In this document: piece by piece, positions 11,136 through 23,200 of the stretch
How positions within the stretch are numbered: the first letter of the stretch is position 1
How the letters are laid out: each line of letters begins with the position of its first letter
Assembly: GCF_001039355.2 (NCBI RefSeq)
Contig: NW_019774836.1
Span: 468,714 to 500,158 of the forward strand
Length of the DNA: 31,445 nucleotides
Source: Lingula anatina
Lineage: Eukaryota; Brachiopoda; Lingulata; Lingulida; Lingulidae
Direction of reading: 5' to 3'
Translations under genes and position numbers: made by a program
The notes under the pieces: generated by a model
Told to the model about the DNA's origin: nothing
Databases searched by the model: none
What the model saw: the letters and a program-made list of their open reading frames with translations, nothing else

Positions 11136-14100
11136 GAGGAATGGCCTTTTTTTGCATAATTCAATCCCTGTTGGACTTTATGGATTATCTTCTTGAGTCT
11201 TTTCTTATAAACGTCTAATCCCCTGATTAGGACATTCTCTTTTAATGCATTTTAAACTTTAATTTGAACCTTGACCTTTCTTTTCAAGGCGACGTAAAAC
11301 ATCAACCAGCCCCTAACAGCACGGACACAGATTCTCTTCAGTTCATTGGTACGGGGAACAGCACTGCTTGTGAGGCCATCTTGGAGACGTTCCAGCGCCA
11401 AACACCAGCAGAATTTTGTTATCCAAAACCATGCGCCATTGGCGACATCTATCAGCCGGTTTTGCCTGCACACATGTCATTTACGGCCGTCTCCGCTTAC
11501 GTTTATGCACCAGCGGCTTTAGGTGCCTTGGAAGACGATCGGACGCTCACACCGCGGATATTGCGGGAAAAGGCACTGTTGTATATACAAAAAGTAAGGA
11601 GAAAAGTTCAAATTTATATTGATAAATTTTTGACTCTCCCATAAGCCCAATTTGGAGCCTCTGCTATTTTTTTCCTGCCATTCCTGTTATAAGTTTCAAT
11701 TTGAAAGTAAAGATGAACGATAAAAATCGTTTCAGAAGGCCTGTTGGTTATAGTTACTTAATGCCCTATTACAAGAAGATTGTGTAATCATATTACTGTA
11801 TTTCTGAGTTTCGTGATTTGTTGGGAAAAAAAACACATGCGTCTAGTTTTATTTCGATATCTTGCACTTTTGAAGAATCTGACAGAAGCCATTGAGCAAA
11901 TAGGGGAAAGCAGACGACAGTACGCTTCGGCCTACGCCATGATGGGCCTTTACCTCCCCATGTTACTGCAAAGATCGTACGGTTTCCATAGCGACAGCAC
12001 CCAGGTGATAGCAACCAATGACGTCGACGGAAAGGGAATCGGTGAGTGTTTTCTTTCCTTAGCTTGCGAAGTTAAAGTCACTTGCTAAGCCATTTCCTCC
12101 GCGTAGAGAAAGAGGGCTGGGGGAGGGGGCGGGGCGGCAAAGGTCAGGGACCAAGATGAAGAGGTAAAGAACGGAATTGTTGCAGCAGGCTTTTCCAGTA
12201 TAGGAAATGTTTTTTTCAAGAGGAGATATCTGGTTTGGAAAAAAATGTTCTCTTTCACAAATCGTTCAAATGCCACGACGGGGCTTTGGTTTGGATGAGA
12301 ATGAGAGCTTTGTTTTGTACCAGCTCAACCGACTGTCTGCGGTATTATTCGTGAATTAAAAACATTTGAGCAGAACGTTTTTGATCATTGAATGTTAAAT
12401 CCGTTACTCCTCTCCTTGTTTTTTTAACACGTTGCGCATCAGCAAATATGGGCCTACTTTGCTAGTTGCTGGTTTTGTAATCTGGCCTGCTTCTTACACT
12501 TCAGCATGGACATTGGGGGCACTCCTTTATGAACTTGAATCCGGAATGTTATCCGCCTCACGCCCGACTGGCAATCCAGATCCGTGTAATGCATCCGGTA
12601 GGACTTCACGTCACCTGTCAGCGCTATATACAGTCTTGATGGTAGTGCTGCAAGGCATTTGTTTACAATTCCTGGTCCATCATTAGTGCCTTGTTATAAT
12701 TGGCGACTCATAGGAATAGTTAAGGTTAACAGATTTTGTATTTTATGTTAAGGTGTTCTAGGTTAATTTACTTTCGTTGTCAAGAAAAGCAGTCAGGTTT
12801 GTACTTTCCTTTAAGACATCTAAACTTGATATAGTTTCGTCGGTTATGAACATGCGAGCATGATAAGGCTTATATAGGCATGGTTTTACATTATACCGAA
12901 TACAGTGACGTCACCATATCACGTGTTTGTAAAACACGAGCTTAATTATTTGAATTCTGTACAGGTTTGTATAATAATATATTGTTGAAACCAAGAGTCT
13001 TAACACGTTATACAGTTCACTTTATCCTATGTACATGAACTTCGGCATAATTGCGTTTGTCGTTCATTTTGTTTACATATACCTTGATAAAATGATTGGT
13101 CGGAATCTATTTACGCAGTTGACGTCTCTTAGTTTCTGATAAGAGTAGATGACAGCTAAGCCTGTGTATATCGATAATTAATGCATTGTAATATAGACAC
13201 CTCAGATGTTCCATAAATGAGCCTACCTCTAAGAATAACTGCGTAAGATCTGGATTGAAATGATTGATTTATAATTCCCGATATGTTTCATTGTAATTAT
13301 TGTATTTTTGGCATTCATAGCTAGTAATATTTACATGGAGGAAGCGTTAGTAAGTACCGGTAGGACCTTTCACTATGTTAGGTGTTCCTTCTCGAGTAAA
13401 AAACGCACATGTTTATTTACTTTTTTATTTTGGTAAAACGTCTCATTTTCTGATTTACTCTAGTATGTTTATGTATTGGAACTCAACTTCCTGTATATGC
13501 AATGTTTGTTTTAAAATTGTTATCAACACAGTACATGATATCAAGAATACACTCTTGATGATGTATTGTACAGAAAAATATAATCCTTCTAAACAGGCTG
13601 TTGGTTTGTGGTCATCCCGCATATACTAAACATACGCAGGAACGGGTCTTTATTATAAGGATGTTGTGGTTGATTTTGCCTTTGTTGGCTTGTTAGTTGG
13701 ATACCATAGTCAGGTGTGTCGCGATAAAAGATTGTATAGGGACTCCTCCATCCACCTCAAATAAGTAAATAAAATAAAAGTAAAAGAAGTACTCAGTCCA
13801 ACATATAAGAACACCTTTTATTCAATAGAAAGCAAAATTGAACAAATGATATCACAGGATTGAGAACCATCAGACCCACGCTTACCCCTGGTTCATGTCA
13901 GTCCAAAATAGACCTGTCTGCCAAAACAGGTACGTCTGATGAAACACAAGAATGAAAAAGCAGCCACATATGAGTTTGTTCAGCAAAGTTTTCTTTAAAA
14001 AAATAACATGCTAGTTTAGAAATAACCCGTAATGGGGCAGCAAAAAACGTCATCGCGAACATCACTTTTCATCGAACTTACATTATTTGGCAAGACGTAC

Positions 14101-15323
14101 CTAATTTGGCAAAATACATACAGTTAGTATTTTGGTTGTATTTTGGCAAGACACAACCATGGCTGTGCTCCTATCTCAATTTACTTAGAAGGACAATAGG
14201 CTAATTGACTCCACAATATGTACAGGTTTAGGATTGTCTTGAAGGAATTTCTAAGAACTCAAGCATGCAGACAGGTAAGGATATTGACAGGTTCCGCTAC
14301 AACTGTACCAAAATCTAAGAACGTGTAAATTCATCTCTGAAGATGGTTCTAAAGTATTGCAAAGTGGTCCTCTATACGTAATCTGGTTATAATAGCTAGG
14401 CCATTTCCAATCTAAAGTTAGTCTATTTATGAACAAAACCTATAGTATCTTGTACTACATTGGGTGGGAGTGCCTCATCTAAACTTCCTTAGCTCTTTGG
14501 GAAATAATATTGTATCTCTACCAACAATAGTTCCTGGTGATAGAGCGACTTTGCCATAGAACTCTGAAAATCAGGGCGATTTTCTAGCGTTGGCGTCGTC
14601 TTGTGGCGTTACAATGAAACATAAATGTTGATGACAAAGTGCATTCTGCAGACACAGAAACAGATCACAACCAGCACAAATAACCGGACGCCAACGGTGG
14701 GGACTCACAATTAGGCTAAGGAATACCCGCAAAGTTGTGTAGATATAGCAAAATTCGTTGCCTTAGGAATTATCAAACACAACAGTGTAAATAGGTTTTA
14801 TTATCGGTCTCTCTGTCATTCAGTATCCACGTGATCTGGTCATGTGGTTGACAGTGTCACGTGGGTTAATGTCACGTGAGTGAGTGTGGGAGAAGAGAGC
14901 AAAATTGCTGCAAGGGTCTGAGAGTTGCCAGCGTCCTGTTCTCACCAGATTCAACTTAAACCAGGAAGTTGTCTACGAAAATGAAACGGACGATCAGCGA
15001 TTTGAAAAATTAAATTAAATGTGGGCCTCAGCTCTTTTTGGGCTCTCATCCCTATGCAGGGTTTCAGTCCTAAAGTATATGGGAAACGCAGAAATACGGT
15101 ATGTGGGTCTTAAGGTGGGGGGGGGGGTTACGTATGTATTACGGAAGGATGGATGTCTGGTGTAGCGAGTCATGCTTCTTGTTTAAGTGGAATCTAGTAA
15201 GAACACGGCTAACAGGTGTATCAGATCACTTTCAAATATGGCACACAAACAATGGCTGTCACCTCTAAAAAGAAGCCAAGCACCTTGCTTATTAAGACAC
15301 AGACTACTGAAAATAATAATTAA
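11136..15323. repeat. Duplicated block, copy 2 (probable alternative allele)
   Basis: Collinear with 7105-11134. The right boundary is where homology stops, at aaaataataatta (15311-15323). It is longer than copy 1 mainly because of an extra ~185 bp at about 13597-13782. No upstream ENTPD exons accompany this copy, as expected for a partial haplotig rather than a second gene. Confidence 0.85.
11289..12686 (+). pseudogene. Second copy of ENTPD exons 4-6 (likely allelic, misassembled)
   Basis: Exons are 11289-11593, 11876-12041 and 12505-12686, with the same lengths (305, 166, 182 nt), phases and splice signals as copy 1, so they are intact rather than decayed. Relative to copy 1 they change four residues in exon 4 (R to S in an N-R-T sequon that stays a sequon, T to A, E to A, L to S), none in exon 5, and six in exon 6, including the last two residues (RL to HH). 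ACR5 and the C-terminal hydrophobic helix are kept. In the assembly as given these exons have no 5' half; I type them as pseudogene only for want of a better class. The alternative is a true tandem exon cassette, which the N junction argues against. Confidence 0.75.
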
Positions 15324-17263
15324 ACATCTACCAAGCAGCAAAAATATTCCAAAAGTACACCCCTAAATTTCAATCAAAATTGCCTTTTTTTTTCTACAAA
15401 TGCACAAGATACCCTTCAATTCAAAAAGTGGATAAATGTAACTATCCTTGCTTCTCATAGAATACTATCTGACATAGGAGAGTTTTCAACTTGGGAAATT
15501 TTAATACTAATTAGACAGTCACTGTGAGCTTTGACATTATACCTTTGATTACTTGGGATCTCTCCCAGCAAAATACTCATGAATTGAAATTGCCACTCCT
15601 GCGATTAAATGTAGAGTGCTGATTAACATAGGTTTTCTTAAATACATAAAACTATCCCCCCCCCCAAAAAAAAAAAATAAAGTTGTCATCATATATAACT
15701 AGAAATACTATGAAACTATTAAAAAAGGGTCAATATGATTCATGTTCGTACTGTACACAAGCAAAGTATACATGTTTGAATAGTGCATGAAATAATTACA
15801 AGAAATTTACAAAAATATGAAGTTAAAAGCAGTCTTCCATTAACTTGAATTCTTATAAAGAATTCCCTGTTTATATTCTACTTTTTTAACCCATCTTCAA
15901 AGAAACATTTTTCGCTGTACAAACTAGAATAATCAAATAATGTCTGAACATTATTCATGAAATGTTCTTACATTCAGATTAAACTGACTTCCCTTAATGA
16001 TACGTTAAACAAATATAAAAAATAAAATCTTCATCATGCACTTCTAAATTGTGTTACATATTTCTTTCTTTGATCAGAGATAAAAAAATTGCACACTTCA
16101 TTACAGATATGACAACACACTAGTCTACTAGTACTTTCCTATATTTGTGCAGCAAGTATATATATTAATTAATTTCTGTCAGAAATTGGCAATTTATTTA
16201 ATCAGACTAACAAAAAAAAATCTCTATTTCCAATTCTTGGATAAAGTTTATACCTTTCCAAATAATAAATAATAATGATAAAATAAAAATATCTAGAAGC
16301 TCCCTTACTCCACTACTTTTCCTTTTCACTATCAATTGGCTATTTAAGGGCAGGGGGGAGGGGTTAAAATACCTGGAGCAATTAGACCATCCCCTGTGCC
16401 CCATCTACGACATTAAATATTACACTAAATGTGTAAGACTCTAACTTGCATTGGTTCAGAGAATCACTTATTGTAGGATGGCCCAATACATATGGTACAC
16501 AGTCACTTTGAAGGGTATTAAGCAGAAGAAAATGCTGCTGACATCACAAGCTTGCATCAAAATAGCACTTTTTAAAGGCATGGAAGAAAAATTATATTGA
16601 TCTAACAAGTTGGAATCAAAATTATTCTGATCTAGAAAAGGACTTTGAGTCAAACAAATAACTAGTAAAGATCCAGCAACTTCATAATCTTCAGTCACCA
16701 ACTGAACTTTAACAGACATTTGAATCAAGAAAATGCTTGTCACATTGAGTGGTACACTTTAAGAGAACGGAATCTTAACAGTCTTGCTATGAAGTAAGGG
16801 AGCCATCATGCTCACCACAACCAATATCATCAACTATTGCTCAAAGAATAGGAAGTAAACATATGGATGCAAGTAAAACCCCCTGGTATTATACTGTAGT
16901 TACACATTAAGACCTCACTCTCAAAGTGTCCCTGTACATACCACACTGCTAAAGTACTAACACCAGGGATGAGACCAGTCCGCACTGAAAAAGTAGGAAA
17001 ATTGGCCAGGGGGTCCAGGGTACACAATCACAAGAATGACCTTAATGACCCTGAAAAAGTCAGAATTCCGACAAAAGTTGGAAAAGTCTCATCAGTGAAG
17101 TATCTTCCTTGATGTGAAAAGGACCCCAATGCCTAAATGAAAACCACTTTAAAGACCTATCAACTAAATACAGAGCCCCTTCATTAAGTGCTACTCTGAT
17201 AAGCTGTCATTTCAAGCTACAACAATACAAGCTACTCTGAGGGCCAAAAGTACAAAAAACATC
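12687..17263. other. Region between the ENTPD second copy and the TPRG1-like gene
   Basis: Up to 15323 this is the second copy of the ENTPD 3' flank. From 15324 to 17263 it is single-copy AT-rich DNA with no supported exon. The long 3' UTR of the minus-strand TPRG1-like gene may occupy part of it; reverse-strand AATAAA signals are at about 16193-16198 and about 13815-13825. Without transcript data the end is not decidable. Confidence 0.5.
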
Positions 17264-20200
17264 TTAAAAGCTCATGCCATTTCTCTCCCGGGAGAACCCA
17301 AGATGACTCTGGTTGCAAATCATGGAATAAATGCTGCCATAACTTTCCACCATGATACTACGCTCCTCCACAGGAATGTTCTCAGCGATGTTTTTCTTGG
17401 GTCTGGCCTGGTTGACCGCCTGCACCAACGCTTCCATGAAGTTGTCCACCCTGTAAGTAATCGTCTGCGCCTCCTTGGGATGGTAGCTGATAGGGTGGTC
17501 CGTCAGGGTGATGTACGGTAGCTCCTCCTTCCAGGGATTCCAGCGGAGACTGGCGCTGATTTCTTTACCTTTTGTCCACAGTAGCCTCACTCCGCCATGC
17601 TGCCTGGGTCTGGAGAGGAGACAAGTACATGGAGTCAAAAGTAACTTGGGTAATTAATATAGGGACTGTTAGAACTGAATGATGTTGAACTCGCTAATGA
17701 GCATTACAAGTAACTTTTATTCATTAACAAAATATTTTGTTCTAACCATTCAGAAGGTCACGTGTAAGATAAGTGTACACACTTAACATACTTTACCCTC
17801 TGTAAATAAATTTTATTAATATTATTATTATGACTTCATGGGGACTCTTGCTGAATGCAATCAGATTTTCAGACTAACACACATTCTCTTGTATCCCATG
17901 TTCTCATATAATCACCAGGTTTACTGTCTTCTACTCAACATCAGGTGTGTTTGTCTGTTGCGCTGAATTGCATTCAGCGAGAGTCCCCATGGAGATGGAG
18001 TTCATTAGCTAGGTCGACAGAATCAATTGTGAACAGTCTCCTAGTAAGAGAATTAATATTATTGTAGCTGAATACACTACTCCTGTGTGGACTATATGCA
18101 ATACATAACAATATGTACCAAATAAACCAACCAGAATGCATGTACAAAGTCAAATGAAAAAACAATATATGAGTGTCATGCATATATCTGTTTAGTAATC
18201 AAACTAGCGTATATATCCTCAAATTAATGTCTCTAGTATGAGATAGTTTTTGCTCCGACAAGTAAGAAATATATAGATTTGGGTAACCCCTTTACTGAAA
18301 AAAATCAATATCTCAGTAACCACGCAAGCTGAGTGTTAAAAGTGAGGAATTCATTCACTTACAATAAGTACAATAAGCTGCCATGGTATGATACAGTGTA
18401 GCACTTAGAATGCCAATATTACCTGCATCTCAATTTGGTCGCGTTCACACCATGATTTTAAAAGGAAAAGACTTAACAGACACTACTGCAATCAGATTCA
18501 ATTTGGTCATCCTCACATAATGACCTACTAGTACTTAAAAAATGGCCATCTGCAATCAAATGGGTTGGGATGTCTGAGAAATGACAGGAGTTCTTTTGTG
18601 ATAGTATTTTATGACCTTCTGTCATCAAGCCAAGTCTAAGATAGATCTGATGTGACCGCGACCACAACAGTCCCCCATCCTAGGGTTGCTAATATTGTCT
18701 GTGTTCTAAGATGGATCTGATGTGACCGCGACCACAATGTTAACCCATCCTACGGTTGCTAATATTGTCTGTGTTCAAAGATGGATCTGATGTGACCGCG
18801 ACCACAATGTTAACCCATCCTACGGTTGCTAATATTACAGATGGTTATATCACCAAGATCATTAGGTATGTAGCAGTCACTCCCTTATTACACCTGAGCC
18901 CCTAGAAATATGGATTTAAGGCCACTACATGTATTTTATTAATTTTTCTAACAAGTACTCAGTAATTAAACTCACAATTTCTCTTATCTACATTCATCTT
19001 ACTCATGGGGATTCATATCAACCTTTGTTTCTATGTTTGTTCTATGCATAATAATAACAATTATTAATATGTTAGAAAACTTAATTTTTTTTTACTTTTT
19101 TGCTTTTTAGATTTATCAACATATAAATAAATAAATAAGTATAGTATAATTTTTTTTTCTGTTTCATTTACTTACTATCCTTACTATCTTTCCATATGTA
19201 TAATGTATAGTAGCTAGAGAGCCTCTAAATGTAAAAACATTTCAGTGCTCAATAAATTATTATTAATAATGAAAAATAAATAAAATGAAAAAGAGGCTTA
19301 CAGAATCTGTATCACCATAATGTTGCAATCAAGACATAGACATCAACTCCAGACTCTATCACACTAATTGTAGATCGATCTATCTCCAACGGGATTCTCG
19401 CTAAATTGCCTGTCACGCTGCTCAGGGGTAATTAATCAAAAATATCACTTACGTAGCAGCTTCAGTAGGCATGCCAGACATCTAAGCTGCTTTTAGCTGA
19501 AAGCAATTTTGCAAGAAAGCCCTTGGAGATGGATCGGCCCTGTTAGATCAATCTAGGTATGGGAACCCAGTCTTATACATTATGGTGGCTACATGTATTT
19601 AGCAGCAGCCAGGGCTGTTTACTCCCCTGAGAGATGAGATCAATTCACAACCAGACAAATCCATAAACTAGACAAGGCTTACATTAACAAGGCTGTCTGA
19701 TCTTATTGTCACTATTATTATTATATTTTATTAACTTCCCTCTTAATAGCAAGTTACTGAGATAATTATTAATTATGTAAATATCATATTGCAGATTACA
19801 TTGTAACCTTTTGTGATATGCAGTAAATATTCTATTCATTTATATAATGTGCTATAAAAAATGACAGGGAATGACTTTATATTGTTTACGCAGTACACAT
19901 GATGAAATTTAGCATGTATACAAAACAATATACAGGGGACTCCATCTTTTCAAAGGAGAAAATAAATCTTTCAAATATATAATTTCAGAATTTCATTAAA
20001 AATATTTCCCCATAGCTACTGTGAGTGCTTTTACTGTACAGAGCAGAATGGTCTGATAGACTACTTTGTAATTTAGTTGCTACAATTAACAANACAGACA
20101 CTACTGCAATCAGATTCAATTTGGTCATCCTCACATAATGACCTACTAGTACTTAAAAAATGGCCATCTGCAATCAAATGGGTTGGGATGTCTGAGAAAT

Positions 20201-23200
20201 GACAGGAGTTCTTTTGTGATAGTATTTTATGACCTTCTGTCATCAAGCCAAGTCTAAGATAGATCTGATGTGACCGCGACCACAACAGTCCCCCATCCTA
20301 GGGTTGCTAATATTGTCTGTGTTCTAAGATGGATCTGATGTGACCGCGACCACAATGTTAACCCATCCTACGGTTGCTAATATTGTCTGTGTTCAAAGAT
20401 GGATCTGATGTGACCGCGACCACAATGTTAACCCATCCTACGGTTGCTAATATTACAGATGGTTATATCACCAAGATCATTAGGTATGTAGCAGTCACTC
20501 CCTTATTACACCTGAGCCCCTAGAAATATGGATTTAAGGCCACTACATGTATTTTATTAATTTTTCTAACAAGTACTCAGTAATTAAACTCACAATTTCT
20601 CTTATCTACATTCATCTTACTCATGGGGATTCATATCAACCTTTGTTTCTATGTTTGTTCTATGCATAATAATAACAATTATTAATATGTTAGAAAACTT
20701 AATTTTTTTTTACTTTTTTGCTTTTTAGATTTATCAACATATAAATAAATAAATAAGTATAGTATAATTTTTTTTTTCTGTTTCATTTACTTACTATCCT
20801 TACTATCTTTCCATATGTATAATGTATAGTAGCTAGAGAGCCTCTAAATGTAAAAACATTTCAGTGCTCAATAAATTATTATTAATAATGAAAAATAAAT
20901 AAAATGAAAAAGAGGCTTACAGAATCTGTATCACCATAATGTTGCAATCAAGACATAGACATCAACTCCAGACTCTATCACACTAATTGTAGATCGATCT
21001 ATCTCCAACGGGATTCTCGCTAAATTGCCTGTCACGCTGCTCAGGGGTAATTAATCAAAAATATCACTTACGTAGCAGCTTCAGTAGGCATGCCAGACAT
21101 CTAAGCTGCTTTTAGCTGAAAGCAATTTTGCAAGAAAGCCCTTGGAGATGGATCGGCCCTGTTAGATCAATCTAGGTATGGGAACCCAGTCTTATACATT
21201 ATGGTGGCTACATGTATTTAGCAGCAGCCAGGGCTGTTTACTCCCCTGAGAGATGAGATCAATTCACAACCAGACAAATCCATAAACTAGACAAGGCTTA
21301 CATTAACAAGGCTGTCTGATCTTATTGTCACTATTATTATTATATTTTATTAACTTCCCTCTTAATAGCAAGTTACTGAGATAATTATTAATTATGTAAA
21401 TATCATATTGCAGATTACATTGTAACCTTTTGTGATATGCAGTAAATATTCTATTCATTTATATAATGTGCTATAAAAAATGACAGGGAATGACTTTATA
21501 TTGTTTACGCAGTACACATGATGAAATTTAGCATGTATACAAAACAATATACAGGGGACTCCATCTTTTCAAAGGAGAAAATAAATCTTTCAAATATATA
21601 ATTTCAGAATTTCATTAAAAATATTTCCCCATAGCTACTGTGAGTGCTTTTACTGTACAGAGCAGAATGGTCTGATAGACTACTTTGTAATTTAGTTGCT
21701 ACAATTAACAACAGCAGAGGCGGATGGAGGCTGTCTTCTGAGTCTTCCCAAAGACAGTCAAAATTTTAAGTTTACATTGAAGGGCATTAATTTTTTCTAT
21801 TGAGGCGGTCAAAAATGGAGGATGGATCAACTGGGATAATTTGTAAGACTGTCAGAAAATATCTCTGGGTCTGCACCTGAATAGGAATGTTCTAATTTTA
21901 AGAATTTATGACTTAAAAAACAAAAAAGATTACAGTATCTGAAAAAAAATCACAATTTTCCCCAAATGAAAACAATGAGTGATTATCATATAATTAAGCA
22001 CCACAGGTGTTATAACCACCAATACTCACGGCATAATAGACTTGTCTGGGTACACTATCTCTCCCACCTCTATGGTATCCAGCAGGTGCAGCATCACCCG
22101 GCGAAACCTCAACATCTTGATGGCTACAAAGTCATACTTTATGATCAACAAGGAGTTTTCTGTGAGGAGAACCATTTTTTCTTTCTCTGCGTCCCAGTGG
22201 TCGATTCTGAAAGAAAGGATGTGAGAGGTCAACCCCAGGTTAATCTGTGTATTGTACGATTTTAAATAAATAAAATGAATAAATAATTTGGTATATAATT
22301 TTAATGTTCATTTAGGAAAACGTATTATTTGATTCAAGCACTTTTTTTTACAAAGGCTGTAATATTCCTTAAAGTAAGAAATCTTCCTAAGCCTAAAGGT
22401 ATAGGGTCCTACAGGTTGACTCCTATAGGAAATCTGATAATTTCCTGTAGAGTCCTGTAGGATTAATATTCCTATAGAGCCCCAGATACCTACACGACAT
22501 CCACATGGATATCTTTGTAACATGCTAAACCCACACAGTAAAAGGAAGAATATACAGTACATGTACAGTATATAAATCATAAGGATATGACGACTATAAA
22601 GCACCTGCTAGTACATACAACCCATTTATTGACATTATCATATTCATAGATGTTTCAACTTTGTTGACTTTGCTAATCTGTTTAACTAATTAATCTGCTT
22701 GAGTATGTGAGGCCTTTTCATAACTGAAAAGGTAAACAAAGGTGATTGAAGGAGGGGGAGGGTACTAAAACTGGCAACCCTGCCCTTTTTCACACCCCAT
22801 TTAACCTATCTTTATTTACCTATTCACCGATTTGTTTTAATTTCACAAATAAACAGTATTTTAAAAATATACACTTTATATGCAGGGGTTTCCTCAGTAT
22901 TTGGAGTACAAGGAGTACAAAATATGAATCTATAATCCAGTCGTCGATATACAGGGAGTTCAACCTAAGCAAGCACCTATCAACCCAAAATTTTTGAAAG
23001 GTGTCCATTAATATATGACGGCTAGACGACTCTCTGGGGAAAGCATTCTTCACACACACACACACATCATGTGAAACACAGACAGGCAAATCAATCAGAA
23101 AAATGAATTATTAAAATCTCTTACTCCGTAAGCAGCCATGCCCCTCTCAGCTGACCGTCCAGGTCTTCACTGACCACTGACTCCTTACAGGCCTCCACGG

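Larger units (their letters stand above)
18476..20092. repeat. 1.6-kb direct duplication, copy A
   Basis: The 1617 bases here recur at 20094-21711. Reading both through, the only difference I found is one extra T in a T-run (nine at about 19150, ten at about 20768). The copies meet at the N at 20093. Confidence 0.92.
17610..22029 (-). other. Last intron of the TPRG1-like gene
   Basis: Apparent length 4.4 kb, but about 1.6 kb is duplicated sequence (18476-20092 and 20094-21711), so the true intron is probably near 2.8 kb. It holds two MITE-like elements (one counted twice), a 70-bp tandem repeat and a retroelement-like tail. No additional exon is evident. Confidence 0.75.

Noticed and set aside
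11289-12686. Tandem exon cassette used for mutually exclusive splicing of ENTPD
   Set aside because: The repeated block includes a stop codon and about 2.5 kb of 3' flank, and the copies join at an N. Allelic misassembly explains this better than an exon-choice system.
18636-18836. CRISPR-like repeat array
   Set aside because: The repeats are directly contiguous 70-bp units without variable spacers, and the genome is eukaryotic. It is a minisatellite.
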